Of a stretch of DNA of 64,000 nucleotides, positions 1-8,694 are shown piece after piece; position 1 is the stretch's first letter; the number at the start of each line of letters is the position of its first letter. Location: contig JALNWQ010000001.1 in NCBI GenBank assembly GCA_023230855.1, positions 330,568 to 394,567 on the forward strand. Reading direction: 5' to 3'. This DNA is from Solirubrobacteraceae bacterium (GTDB lineage Bacteria; Actinomycetota; Thermoleophilia; Solirubrobacterales; Solirubrobacteraceae). Below the pieces are notes generated by a model. That model did no database searches and had not been told where the DNA came from. It saw only the letters and a list, made by a program, of their open reading frames with translations. The translations under genes were made by a program, and so were the position numbers.

Positions 1-1
1 G

Positions 2-595
2 CCGACGCTCGGGGTCCACGCGTGGCCGCCGCTCGTCATCGCCGCGGTCACGACCGGCGGGATGGGCGCGCTGGCGTGGACCGCCTTCAAGGTCGGCGCG
101 CTCTCCTACGGCGGCGGGTTCGTCATCATCCCGTTGATGCAGGCCGACGCGGTCGACCTGCACGGGTGGATGACCGACGCCCGGTTCCTCGACGCCGTCG
201 CGCTCGGCCAGGTCACCCCCGGCCCGGTCGTGCACACCGTCGCGGCGGTCGGGTACGCGGCGCACGGCGTCGGCGGGGCGCTGCTCGCGGCGCTCGTGGC
301 GTTCGCCCCGTCGTTCGCGCTCGTCCTGCTCCTCGCGGGACGGTTCGACGCGCTCCGCGCCGCCCCCGGCCTGCGCGCGTTCCTCGACGGGGCGGGACCG
401 GCCGCGATCGGGGCGATCCTCGGCGCGGCGGTCCCGCTCGCGCTGGCGCTGCAGGAGCCGTGGCAGATCGGGCTGCTCGCCGCCGGCGCGGCGGCGTTGC
501 TGGGCCTTCGCACGCCGGTCGTGATCACCCTCGTCGCGGCCGGGGCGGTGGGGGCGGTCATCGTGGCCGTGCTCGGCGGGACGGCGCCGGGCTGA
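2..595 (+). CDS. chrA: Chromate transporter ChrA, C-terminal half (5'-truncated by window edge)
   Basis: The frame is open from base 2, so the gene starts outside the window and 197 residues are visible. Family signatures are present: a GGGFVIIPLMQ segment followed by QVTPGPVVHTVAAVGY, matching the Gly-rich and Q..PGP...GY motifs of chromate transporter (CHR) domains. At least four hydrophobic spans follow one another. ChrA proteins export chromate, and some homologues may move sulfate-like anions. It converges on arsJ with a 21-nt gap, so metal/metalloid-oxyanion genes sit side by side. Whether the full protein has one or two CHR domains cannot be judged here. Confidence 0.85.
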   Translation, partial: PTLGVHAWPPLVIAAVTTGGMGALAWTAFKVGALSYGGGFVIIPLMQADAVDLHGWMTDARFLDAVALGQVTPGPVVHTVAAVGYAAHGVGGALLAALVAFAPSFALVLLLAGRFDALRAAPGLRAFLDGAGPAAIGAILGAAVPLALALQEPWQIGLLAAGAAALLGLRTPVVITLVAAGAVGAVIVAVLGGTAPG

Positions 596-616
596 CCCGC
601 GACGCGGACGGGCGTT

Positions 617-1867
617 CTACGTTCTGGTCCGCGCTGGTGCGGCGTAGATGCGAGCGCTCGTGGGATTTCCGGGGAGCAGGAGCGAGAGGGCGCCGGCGGC
701 GAGGACCATGATCGCGGAGCCCCAGAGGCACGCCTGGAGTCCTTGCCACTGGTAGAGGGCGCCGGAGAGGACGGTGCCGGAGAGGCGGCCGAACGCGTTG
801 GCCATGTAGTAGAAGCCGACGTTCATCGCGACCTTGGAGCCCTCGGCGTAGGCGAGGATGAGGTACGAGTGCACGGCGCTGTTCATCGCGAACACGACGC
901 CGAAGGCGATGAGCCCGGCGACGATCACGACGTCCGGATCGATCGACGTGCCCATGGCGATCGCGATCGCGGCCGGGAGCGCGGCGAGCGCGAATGCGAG
1001 CTTCGCGGCGGTGCGACCGTCGGGGTCCTTGACGAACCGGGGCGCGGCGGCCTGGACGATGCCGTAGCCGATGGTCCAGACGGCCATGAAGATGCCGACC
1101 TGCCAGAACGACCAGCCCATGACGGTGCGGAGGTAGACGGGCAGGCCGACGACGAACCACACGTCGCGGGAGGCGAAGAGGAAGACCCGGGCGCCGGCCA
1201 GCAGGTTCACCGACCGGTCGTTGGAGAGCATCTGCCGGAACCTCGCGGTGGCGTCCGGGGTGCCGAGATCCCCGCGCATGAAGATCAAGGTGCCCGCCAG
1301 GCCGCAGGCGACGAGGCCGGCGATGCACCCCAGTGCGGTCTGGAATCCGACGAGGGTGAGGAGGAGGCCGCCGAGGAAGAACCCGACGCCCTTGAGGGCG
1401 TTCTTCGATCCGGTGAGGATCGCGACCCATCGGTAGAGCGCCCCGGGGGCGTCCTGGGGGACGACGAGCTTGACGGCGGACTTCGAGGACATCTTCGTGA
1501 GGTCCTTCGCGATTCCCGACAGCGCCTGCGCGACCATGACGTACGCGACGACGAGCCACGACTCGGGCGCGAGCGCGAGCATCGCCAGCGCCACGAGCTG
1601 GAACGACAGGCCGCCCAGCAGCGTCGACTTCAGGCCCCAGCGCGCGGCGGCGTAGCCGCCGACGAGGTTCGTGACGATCCCGAAGACCTCGTAGAAGAGG
1701 AACAGCGAGGCGACCTGGAGGGGGCTGTAGCCCAGCTCGTAGAAGTAGAAGAGGACGAGGACGCGGATCGCGCCGTCGGCGATCGTGTCCGCCCAGTACG
1801 CGCCGGTGACGACCGCGTAGTTGCGTAGATCGCCCCCGCGCCCGGCGGAGGGCGCGTCGGTGCTCAC
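617..1867 (-). CDS. arsJ: ArsJ-type organoarsenical efflux permease (MFS)
   Basis: A 416-residue MFS protein with about 12 hydrophobic spans. The N-terminal NYAVVTGAYWADTIADGAIR and the later DLTKMSSKSAVK segment are characteristic of ArsJ, which exports 1-arseno-3-phosphoglycerate. The GTG start at 1867 overlaps the stop of the upstream GAPDH gene as GTGA, so the two are translationally coupled. The pairing of a dedicated GAPDH with ArsJ under an ArsR is the known arsenate-resistance arrangement: GAPDH forms the unstable arseno-ester, ArsJ exports it and arsenate is released outside. Function is inferred from family and context. Confidence 0.9.
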   Translation of the reverse strand: MSTDAPSAGRGGDLRNYAVVTGAYWADTIADGAIRVLVLFYFYELGYSPLQVASLFLFYEVFGIVTNLVGGYAAARWGLKSTLLGGLSFQLVALAMLALAPESWLVVAYVMVAQALSGIAKDLTKMSSKSAVKLVVPQDAPGALYRWVAILTGSKNALKGVGFFLGGLLLTLVGFQTALGCIAGLVACGLAGTLIFMRGDLGTPDATARFRQMLSNDRSVNLLAGARVFLFASRDVWFVVGLPVYLRTVMGWSFWQVGIFMAVWTIGYGIVQAAAPRFVKDPDGRTAAKLAFALAALPAAIAIAMGTSIDPDVVIVAGLIAFGVVFAMNSAVHSYLILAYAEGSKVAMNVGFYYMANAFGRLSGTVLSGALYQWQGLQACLWGSAIMVLAAGALSLLLPGNPTSARIYAAPARTRT

Positions 1868-2886
1868 GGTCGCGGCTCGAGGTGCTTGGCGACGATGCCG
1901 GCGAGCTCGACCCACCGGTTGACGTAGCCCCACTCGTTGTCGTACCAGGCCAGGACCTTGACCTGGGTCCCGTCGGTGACCATCGTCGACGGCGCGTCGA
2001 CGATGCCCGACCGTGGGTCGTCCTTGAAGTCGACCGAGACCAGCGGCCGGGTCTCGAACCCGAGGATGCCGTCGAGCGGTCCGTCGGCCGCGACGCGCAG
2101 CAGCTCGTTGACCTCGTCGACGGTCGTCTCGCGCGCCACCTCGAAGACGGCGTCGGTCAACGAGGCGTTCAGGAGCGGGACCCGGACCGCGAGACCGTCG
2201 AGCTTGCCCTGCAGCTCGGGGAAGATCAGGCCGATCGCCGTGGCCGACCCGGTCGTCGTCGGGATCAGCGACAGGCCCGCGGCACGAGCGCGGCGCAGGT
2301 CCTTGTGCGGTGCGTCGACCATCGTCTGGGTGTTGGTCAGGTCGTGCAGCGTCGTGATCGACCCGCGCCGGATCCCCAACCCCTCGTGGATGACCTTGAC
2401 GACCGGCGCCAGGCAGTTGGTGGTGCACGACGCCGCGGTCAGGACGTCGTGGACGGTCGGGTCGTAGCGGTCGTCGTTGACGCCGACGACGACGTTCAGC
2501 GCCCCGCCGTCCTTCACCGGGGCGGCGACGATGACCTTCCGGACCCCGCGCGCGAAGTACGGGTCGAGCGTCGTCCGGGTCTTGAGCCTGCCGGTGCCCT
2601 CGAGCACCAGGTCGACGCCGAGCTCGTCCCACGGCACGTCACCCGGGGCCGGGTGCGCGCTGTAGCCCAGTCGCCGCCCGTCGATGACGAGCTGGTCGCC
2701 GTCGGCGGCGATCCCGTGGTCCCAGCGTCCGTGGACGGAGTCGAACTCGAGGAGGTGCGCGGCGGTGCCGGCGTCGCCGGCGATCTCGTTGACGTGCACG
2801 AACTCGAGGTCCGTGCGGTCCCAGCCGGCGCGCAGGGCCAGGCGCCCCATGCGCCCGAACCCGTTGATCCCGACCCGGACGGTCAC
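1864..2886 (-). CDS. Arsenic-operon glyceraldehyde-3-phosphate dehydrogenase
   Basis: A 340-residue GAPDH. It begins VRVGINGFGRMGRLALRAG (NAD-binding Rossmann motif), carries the catalytic cysteine in SCTTN, and has the phosphate-binding segment plus WYDNEWGYVNR near the C-terminus. The HDLTNTQTMVDAPHKDLRRA segment resembles the GAPDH copies found next to arsJ rather than glycolytic ones. GTG at 2886 is chosen because homology begins there; an in-frame ATG 33 nt upstream (2919) is possible. It likely accepts arsenate in place of phosphate to make 1-arseno-3-phosphoglycerate. It is first in a two-gene operon with arsJ and is divergent from arsR. Confidence 0.9.
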   Translation of the reverse strand: MTVRVGINGFGRMGRLALRAGWDRTDLEFVHVNEIAGDAGTAAHLLEFDSVHGRWDHGIAADGDQLVIDGRRLGYSAHPAPGDVPWDELGVDLVLEGTGRLKTRTTLDPYFARGVRKVIVAAPVKDGGALNVVVGVNDDRYDPTVHDVLTAASCTTNCLAPVVKVIHEGLGIRRGSITTLHDLTNTQTMVDAPHKDLRRARAAGLSLIPTTTGSATAIGLIFPELQGKLDGLAVRVPLLNASLTDAVFEVARETTVDEVNELLRVAADGPLDGILGFETRPLVSVDFKDDPRSGIVDAPSTMVTDGTQVKVLAWYDNEWGYVNRWVELAGIVAKHLEPRP

Positions 2887-2983
2887 GAGCCCGCCCCGGC
2901 CGTGAGGTGGCCCGGCCATCCGGACCGCGCCGGGGCGTCCGCTGGTGCTCGGCGTTCGGTGACGGTGGTCATGCCGGAAACCG

Positions 2984-3014
2984 TATCGATTGACGTTCGT
3001 CACTTCAATCGATA
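2984..3014. promoter_or_regulatory. ArsR operator: perfect inverted repeat
   Basis: TATCGATTGA at 2984-2993 is mirrored exactly by TCAATCGATA at 3005-3014, with an 11-nt spacer. It lies in the divergent gap between GAPDH-arsJ and arsR, is AT-rich against the surrounding sequence, and contains the ATTGA/TCAAT half-site type bound by ArsR/SmtB repressors. It covers an in-frame ATG at 2990, which argues that arsR starts downstream at 3026. Confidence 0.85.
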
Positions 3015-3025
3015 AGAGTAGATCT

Positions 3026-3379
3026 ATGAACGTCGATCTGGAGCTCGCGCCCAAGACCAAGCGTCCGGCGGGCGAGCCGTGCTGCGAGCCGGTCGTCTAC
3101 CCCGACGTCGACCGCGACCAGGCCGTGCGGATGGCCGAGGTCGCCAAGGCGATCGGCGACCCCGTCCGACTGCAACTCGTCGACGTCCTGCGCAGGCACG
3201 CCGGCAAGGTCTGCGTCTGCGAGCTCGTCCCGCTCTTCGACATCTCCCAGTCGACGCTCTCGCACCATCTGAAGAAGCTCCGCGCCGCCGGGATCGTCGA
3301 CTCCGAGCGCCAGGGGCTCTGGGCGTACTACTACGTGCTGCCCGACGCGATCGACGAGCTCGCCGGCTGGCTCGCCTGA
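3026..3379 (+). CDS. arsR: ArsR-family arsenite-responsive repressor
   Basis: A 117-residue winged-helix repressor. The metalloid site VCVCEL (C63, C65) sits at the start of the DNA-binding region, as in classical ArsR sensors, and the recognition helix region reads ISQSTLSHHLKKLRAAGIV. An extra Cys pair (C19-C20) lies in the N-terminal tail and could add a third thiol ligand. Start ATG 3026 is preferred over the upstream ATG at 2990, which falls inside the operator. It diverges from GAPDH-arsJ and probably represses both directions from the shared palindrome, releasing on As(III)/Sb(III). Confidence 0.92.
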   Translation: MNVDLELAPKTKRPAGEPCCEPVVYPDVDRDQAVRMAEVAKAIGDPVRLQLVDVLRRHAGKVCVCELVPLFDISQSTLSHHLKKLRAAGIVDSERQGLWAYYYVLPDAIDELAGWLA

Positions 3380-3442
3380 CCGGTCACCCGTGCGGCCCGA
3401 CCGGGAGTCGGCGCACGGCCCGCCGTCACCGCCGCCGGTCGA

Positions 3443-4402
3443 TCAGTGCGCCACCCGGCGCTCGTCGCGCGGCACCCCGCCGACGTGGCGACGGAACGCG
3501 GCGAGGAACGCGCCCCGGTCCTGGTAGCCGACGCGGAGCATGACGTCGCGGACGCTCATCGTCGTGCTGCGGAGCAGGTCGCGGGCCGCCTCGACGCGCA
3601 CGCGCTGCAGGTAGTCGCTCGGCAGCTCGCCGGTCGCGGCGCGGAACCGGCGCGTGAGGGTGCGCCGGCTCACCGCGAACCGGTCGGCGACGTCGCCGAG
3701 CGCCACCGGCTCGGCGTGGTGGGACTCCAGCCACTCCTGGATCCGCAGCACCAGCGCGTCGCCGTGGTCGCGTTGGGCGCTGAACCCGATCGTCGTGCCG
3801 TCGTACCCGCGCCGCAGGTCCACGAGCAGCCACTGGCTGATCCGGTGCGCGATCTCGCACCCGTGACGGCGTTGCACCAGGCGCACGAGCAGGTCGCAGG
3901 CGGACGCCAGCCCCGACGCGGTGCACACCCCGCCGGCGTCGACCATCGGCCGCTGCGGCTGGACGTCGACCGACGGGTACCGGTGCTGCAGCTCGCCGGC
4001 CAGCGGTGGGAACACCGTCGCGGACCGGCCGTTCAGCAGGCCGGCCTCGGCCATGAGGAACGCCGCGTCGGCGACCCCCGCGATCGTCGCGCCACCGGCG
4101 CGCGCCCGGCGCAGGAACGGCATCACCGGTGCGTTCTCGGCGATCGTCCGCTCGGGGGCGCCCCACGACGACCCGATCCAGACGAGGTCGCACGCGTCGA
4201 CGGCGTCGAGGCCCGCGTCGACCTCGAGCGGACGACCGGCGACGCCACGGGCGGGACGGCCTCCGGGCGAGGCGAGCACGATCCGGTCCCCGCTCGGCGG
4301 GTCGAACGCCGACAGCGCCGCGGCCGCGCCGAGGACGTCGGAGGCGAGCGTGACGCTCGCGGTGACGCACGAGGTGGGGGCGAGGACGACGAGGGTGGCC
4401 AC
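3443..4402 (-). CDS. GlxA-like transcriptional regulator (DJ-1/PfpI domain plus AraC HTH)
   Basis: 319 residues. The N-terminal ~180 form a DJ-1/PfpI (glutamine amidotransferase-like) domain with DLVWIGSSWG and the later GGVCTASGLASACDLLV segment, in the position of the usual A(C/S)TG nucleophile-elbow region. The C-terminal ~110 are an AraC double HTH ending RVGYQDRGAFLAAFRRH. This two-domain layout defines GlxA/FtrA-type regulators, whose ligands are mostly unknown. GTG start at 4402; a TAGGCT box lies 12 nt upstream. It is convergent with arsR and is followed, on the same strand upstream, by the LuxR gene only after an intergenic gap, so its target is not obvious. Confidence 0.88.
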   Translation of the reverse strand: MATLVVLAPTSCVTASVTLASDVLGAAAALSAFDPPSGDRIVLASPGGRPARGVAGRPLEVDAGLDAVDACDLVWIGSSWGAPERTIAENAPVMPFLRRARAGGATIAGVADAAFLMAEAGLLNGRSATVFPPLAGELQHRYPSVDVQPQRPMVDAGGVCTASGLASACDLLVRLVQRRHGCEIAHRISQWLLVDLRRGYDGTTIGFSAQRDHGDALVLRIQEWLESHHAEPVALGDVADRFAVSRRTLTRRFRAATGELPSDYLQRVRVEAARDLLRSTTMSVRDVMLRVGYQDRGAFLAAFRRHVGGVPRDERRVAH

Positions 4403-4455
4403 GGACGCCGGTCCAGCCTATGCGCTGGACGGGCCGGTGGGGCACGGAGTGCGCC

Positions 4456-7400
4456 TCACCGCCGCAGTTCGCGGGTCAGGTCCTCGCGGGCGCTGATCCC
4501 GAGCTTGCGGTAGGCGTTGGTCAGGTGCAGCTCGACCGTGCGACGGGTGAGGAACATCGCCTCGGCGATCTCGCGGTTGCCGCACCCCTCGGCCGCCAGG
4601 TGCGTCACCCGCCGCTCCTGCGGGGTGAGCGCGTCGGCGCCGTGGACGAGCGGGCGCCGGGGGCGGGCGCCGGTGGCGCGCAGCTCGCGCAGCGCCCGGT
4701 CCACGAGCACGCGCGACCCACAGCGGTGCGCGAGGTCCATCCCGCGGCGCAGCAGGTCGCGCCGCTCGGTGACCGGTGCGTCGGCCGCCCGGCCGCCCAG
4801 ATCCACGAGCGCCCGCGCGTACTCCAGGCGCGCCCCCGACCCCTTGAGGACCCGCACCGCGTCGCGCAGGTCGGCGATCCCGTCCGCCCCGTCGCGCAGG
4901 ACGCCCCGCGCGCGCAGCGCGATCCCGATCGCCCGCGGCGCCCCGGGACGGCGCGCGGCCTCGAGCTCGTCTTCCACGAGCCGCAGCGCCGTCGCGTGAT
5001 CGCCGCGCTCGGCGTGGATCGCCGCGGCGAGCGACCGGTGTGGACGCGACGCCGGGTTGAGGTACCGCGAGCGGACGGCGCGTCGGCCGACCTCGTCCAG
5101 GTCGGCGAGCGCCCGGTCCGGGTCGCCGTCGGCGTGCCACAGCCGCGCTCGCGCCATCAGGAGGTGGTCGATGGTGCCCAGGTCGGGCAGCGGGCCGTGG
5201 AGGAAGCACCGCTCGAGCGTCTCGCGCACCCGGCTCGTGTCGCCGCGCTCGAGCGCGGCCTCGATCGCCCACCCGAGCGAGATCGCGAAGCACATCGGGT
5301 CGGCCTCGGCGAGCTCGTCGAGCACGAGCGCCGCGTCGGCCTCGGCCTGCGGGATGTCACCGACGTACACGCACGCCCCGGCGCGCAGCGACGTCGCGTA
5401 GGCCAGGCCGACGAGCGACCCGCGGTCCCGGGCGGCGGTGATGCCCGCGTCGGCGTGGGTGCGCACCGCGTCCCAGTCCCCGGCCCAGGCCATCGCCGTC
5501 CCGGCGTAGACGAACAGCGGCGACGCCGGTCCGACATCACGCAGCAGCGCGCCGTCGCCCGCGGCCCGGCGGGCGAGCGTGGCGACGTCGACCGCGGGAC
5601 GCTCGCCGGTGGCGGCCCGGTCGGCGGCCAGGTGGGTGAGCACCGCACGCTGCCCCGGGGTCTCGGCGGCGGCGACCCGGTCGGCGAGCGCCTCGGGCCG
5701 GTCGCGGTTCTCCCCGACGAGCGCCTCGGCGTTGAGGGCGTGGCCCTCCAACACGAGGGCCAGCTCGGCCTGTGCGGGATCCCCCGCGTCGAGCGTGTCG
5801 ATGGCGGCCCGGCAGACCGCCGCGCACTCCGGCAGCCGGGCGAGGTGGAACAGCGCGTCGGCCCGACGGATCGCCACGTGCGCGGCGGTGACCGGGTCGT
5901 CGGCCAGGGCGTGGGCCGCGGCGAGCTGGTCGATCCCCTCGGGGTCGCGGGCCTGGTCCAGGACGATCCCGAGCATCGTGCGCAGATCGCGCTCGACGGA
6001 CGCCGACGTCGGCTCGTCGAGGCCGCGGCGGAGGTAGCCCGTCGCCTCGTCCGGGCCGCCGCGGGAGCGCGCCGCCTCGGCGGCCCGCAGCAGCGTCGGC
6101 GCGACCCACGACTCGTCGATCGGGCCCAGCGACGCGGCCGCCAGCAGGTGGGTCGCGGCGCGGACCGGGTGGTCGGGGTGCAGGTGCCGGGCCGCCTCGA
6201 GGTTCAGCCGGGCGCGCTCGGCGTGGGGCATGTCGTCGAGTACCGCCTCACGTACCACCGGGTGGACGAACCCCATCCGGGGGGCGGCGTCGAGGAGCTC
6301 GACCGTCGCCAGCGCGTCGAGCGCGGCCAGCACGTCGAGCGCCGGCCGGCCGGTGACCGCGGCGAGCTCGGCGACGGTCGTGGCGTCGCCCAGCGTGGCG
6401 GCGGCGCGGGCGACGGGCCGGACCGCGCCGTCGAGCGCGGCCAGCCGGCGGCGGGCGAGGCGGGCGACGGTCTCCGGGGTCGCGCCGACCGTGGGCTCGC
6501 CCGGGTCCCGCCCGTCGGCGTCCTGCTCGTCCGTGGCCGCAGCCTCGCGCAGCAGCTCGACCGCGAACAGCGGGTTGCCGCCGCTGCGCCGCCAGATCGG
6601 GTCGGCGAGCGTCGCGATCGACGCCACGTCGGCGGTCGCCGCGTCCGCCGCGACCGGGGTCGCGTCGGCGGTGACCGGGTCCGCCGCGGTCGGGGTCGGG
6701 CGGGTCGGCGTCGGGCCGACGTCCGCGGCGCCCGGGTCCGCGTCCGCCACGACGGTTCCGCGCAGCCGGGTGGCGGCCAGTCGGCGGACCCCCTGCTGCG
6801 ATAGCGGGGCGGGACGGACGGTGGTGGCGCCGGTCGTGGCGAGCAGCCCCGCGGCCGGGGGCTCGCGCCCGTCGTCGGGCTCCCCGGTGCGGTGGCCGAC
6901 GACGAGCAGCAGCCCGAGATCGTCGACCCGCTCGGCGAGGTAGGCGAGGAAGCGGCGCGACGGTGCGTCGACCCACTGCAGGTCGTCGACGACGAGGACG
7001 AGCGGCGACCGGTCGGCGATCGTCGCGCACAGCCAGTGGAGCCCGTGCAGGAGCGGGAAGATCCCGCCATCGTCGGGCGCCGGGTGGCCGTGGAGGAAGA
7101 GCGGGAGCGCCAGTCCGGCCGCGCCCTCGAACGCCTCCGGACCGTCACGCCGGAGCTCCTCGACGGTGGGCCCCAGCAGCTGGAGCACGACCCCGAGGGC
7201 GAAGTCGCGCTCGAGCTCCGCACCCCGGGCCCTCCCGACCGTGGGCCGCCCGTCGGTCGCCGCGGCGTCGGCGAGGTCGCGCAGCAGGGCCGTCTTGCCG
7301 ATGCCGGCGGGGCCCTCGACGAGGACGACGGAGCCCCGGCCGTCGATCGCCGCGTCCAGGGCATCCCGAAGTGATCGGCACTCGACGTCGCGCTCCAGCA

Positions 7401-7470
7401 GTGGCAGCCCCGAGCCGCCCCCGCCGCCGGAGGGTGCTGAAGCCGATCCACCGTGCACCGTACGCAACAC
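4456..7470 (-). CDS. LAL-type LuxR transcriptional regulator (AAA ATPase, TPR, LuxR HTH)
   Basis: 1004 residues, a typical large ATP-binding LuxR regulator. Walker A GPAGIGKT (53-60) is followed by Walker B LVLVVDDLQWVD, a long helical TPR-like middle, and a C-terminal LuxR HTH (LTPQERRVTHLAAEGCGN ... NREIAEAMFLTRRTVELHL). Between the ATPase and sensor-like 'RRSGGNPLF' region there is a low-complexity A/T/D/P stretch (about residues 235-280) not expected in the family. GTG start at 7470 has TATCCT at 7483-7478, 7 nt upstream, and no Shine-Dalgarno, fitting a leaderless mRNA. Ligand and regulon are unknown; LAL proteins often control sugar or secondary-metabolite genes. Confidence 0.92.
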   Translation of the reverse strand: MLRTVHGGSASAPSGGGGGSGLPLLERDVECRSLRDALDAAIDGRGSVVLVEGPAGIGKTALLRDLADAAATDGRPTVGRARGAELERDFALGVVLQLLGPTVEELRRDGPEAFEGAAGLALPLFLHGHPAPDDGGIFPLLHGLHWLCATIADRSPLVLVVDDLQWVDAPSRRFLAYLAERVDDLGLLLVVGHRTGEPDDGREPPAAGLLATTGATTVRPAPLSQQGVRRLAATRLRGTVVADADPGAADVGPTPTRPTPTAADPVTADATPVAADAATADVASIATLADPIWRRSGGNPLFAVELLREAAATDEQDADGRDPGEPTVGATPETVARLARRRLAALDGAVRPVARAAATLGDATTVAELAAVTGRPALDVLAALDALATVELLDAAPRMGFVHPVVREAVLDDMPHAERARLNLEAARHLHPDHPVRAATHLLAAASLGPIDESWVAPTLLRAAEAARSRGGPDEATGYLRRGLDEPTSASVERDLRTMLGIVLDQARDPEGIDQLAAAHALADDPVTAAHVAIRRADALFHLARLPECAAVCRAAIDTLDAGDPAQAELALVLEGHALNAEALVGENRDRPEALADRVAAAETPGQRAVLTHLAADRAATGERPAVDVATLARRAAGDGALLRDVGPASPLFVYAGTAMAWAGDWDAVRTHADAGITAARDRGSLVGLAYATSLRAGACVYVGDIPQAEADAALVLDELAEADPMCFAISLGWAIEAALERGDTSRVRETLERCFLHGPLPDLGTIDHLLMARARLWHADGDPDRALADLDEVGRRAVRSRYLNPASRPHRSLAAAIHAERGDHATALRLVEDELEAARRPGAPRAIGIALRARGVLRDGADGIADLRDAVRVLKGSGARLEYARALVDLGGRAADAPVTERRDLLRRGMDLAHRCGSRVLVDRALRELRATGARPRRPLVHGADALTPQERRVTHLAAEGCGNREIAEAMFLTRRTVELHLTNAYRKLGISAREDLTRELRR

Positions 7471-7524
7471 GGCCCGCAGGATACGCCCGACGAGCGCCGC
7501 AGCGCCATGTTCGAATCGGTGCCG

Positions 7525-8538
7525 CTAGGACGATCGGCCGGACGAGGCGTCGTCGGCCGGCGGCTCGAACGCCGAGTCCAGTCGCCAGCGCCCGTCCTCC
7601 CACACCAGGTCGTAGACGAGATCCTTGGCGGGCCGGTCGCGCGTGGTGGCGAACCGTACGTTCGCGCTGGCGATGACCGTGTCGACGCCCGTGATGCCCC
7701 GCACGCCGGCGGTCTCGACGAAGGTCACGGTCGCCCCGTCGGCCCGGAGGCCCCGCAGCACCTGCAGGCACGATCGGCGGCTGCCGGAGAGGTTGCTGCG
7801 CAGGAACGCCGACGTCACGTCGCCGGTGCACGAGCGCTCCGGATCGCGGCCCAGCAGCACCCGCTCGGTCGTGGCGCGCACCGCGGCCGCCATCGACGCC
7901 GACGGACGGCGACTGCACGGGCCCAGGCCGAGCTCGGCGGCCGACGCGAGCAGGGCGTCGCCCCGGTCCAGGTGCGCCCGCACGGTCGGGCGCCACGCCG
8001 TCTCGTCACCGGCGGCCGACGCCCTTGCGGACGCCTCGAACGCGTCCGCGTACGCGGTGGCCGCGCCGACGAAGGCGGCGAACCGATCGCGCAGCTCGGG
8101 CGGTGGGCGCAGGGCCCGCAGGCGGTCGGCCTGCGCACGGACGGCCTGGGCCCGGCGTGCGTCGACCGGTGCCCGATCGGCGAACGTCGACGGCGTGCCG
8201 AGTTGCCTCGTCAGCGTGCGCACGTCGCGGGCGTGGCGGACGCAGACCACGTCGACCTCGGCGAGGAACCGCGACGACGGCCCGGACCGTGTGGGGGCCG
8301 GGCCGGGCGCGGGCGCGGTCGTCGTCATCGGCGGTGCGGCAGGCCCGGACGGGGTCGTCGTGCCCCCGGTGGCGGTCGTCGTCGCCCCGGCCGCGGCGCC
8401 GTCGCCGTCCCCGGGGTCGTCCCCACCGCAGCCGGCGAGCGCGAGCGCGACGATCGCGGCCGCCGTCGGGACCGCCCGGAAGGCCCTGATGGGACGCCGC
8501 GGCCGGGTGGCCGAGGCGTGGGATCGCGGCAGGCGCAC
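7525..8538 (-). CDS. Lipoprotein with C-terminal SnoaL/DUF4878-like region
   Basis: About 337 residues from GTG 8538. A basic N-terminus and hydrophobic stretch end in the lipobox LALAGC (Cys37), then a Gly/Thr/Pro-rich linker of about 45 residues. A helical segment with DVVCVRHARDVRTL follows. The C-terminal ~100 residues end in DLVWEDGRWRLDSAF, which resembles NTF2/SnoaL-like or DUF4878 domains of secreted actinobacterial lipoproteins; this is an impression from pattern only. The start is uncertain because no ribosome site is visible. It lies convergent to the LuxR promoter region and divergent from the DUF4333-like lipoprotein gene. Function unknown; expected on the outer face of the membrane. 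Confidence 0.7.
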   Translation of the reverse strand: MRLPRSHASATRPRRPIRAFRAVPTAAAIVALALAGCGGDDPGDGDGAAAGATTTATGGTTTPSGPAAPPMTTTAPAPGPAPTRSGPSSRFLAEVDVVCVRHARDVRTLTRQLGTPSTFADRAPVDARRAQAVRAQADRLRALRPPPELRDRFAAFVGAATAYADAFEASARASAAGDETAWRPTVRAHLDRGDALLASAAELGLGPCSRRPSASMAAAVRATTERVLLGRDPERSCTGDVTSAFLRSNLSGSRRSCLQVLRGLRADGATVTFVETAGVRGITGVDTVIASANVRFATTRDRPAKDLVYDLVWEDGRWRLDSAFEPPADDASSGRSS

Positions 8539-8642
8539 GGCGCGAGCATGACGGTGGCATGGGATCCTCGCCACCCGTGGCCTCCGCAGGATTCGGTCGC
8601 CGGCTCCGTAGGGTCGGGAAGCTGCGGACCCGCCGCCGAACA

Positions 8643-8694
8643 CCTACGGACCCCGCGTCTTGTCGCGATCGCGGTGCCGGGGCATGGTGGCCGG
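8643..8694 (+). promoter_or_regulatory. Promoter with CCTACGGA box, copy A
   Basis: CCTACGGA (8643-8650) is followed by TTGTCG (-35, 8660-8665), a 17-nt spacer, CATGGT (-10, 8683-8688) and, 6 nt later, the GTG start at 8695. The same ungapped layout recurs upstream of 9509, with 37 of 55 positions identical and the identity concentrated in these blocks. An inverted CCTACGGA (TCCGTAGG) lies at 8605-8612. Confidence 0.6.

Noticed and set aside
2990..3025. Upstream ATG for arsR at 2990
   Set aside because: It falls inside the operator palindrome and would add residues outside the family's homology; ATG 3026 fits better.
3380..3442. Imperfect hairpin between arsR and the GlxA-like gene
   Set aside because: The stem has unpaired bases and no T-tract; not strong enough to call.
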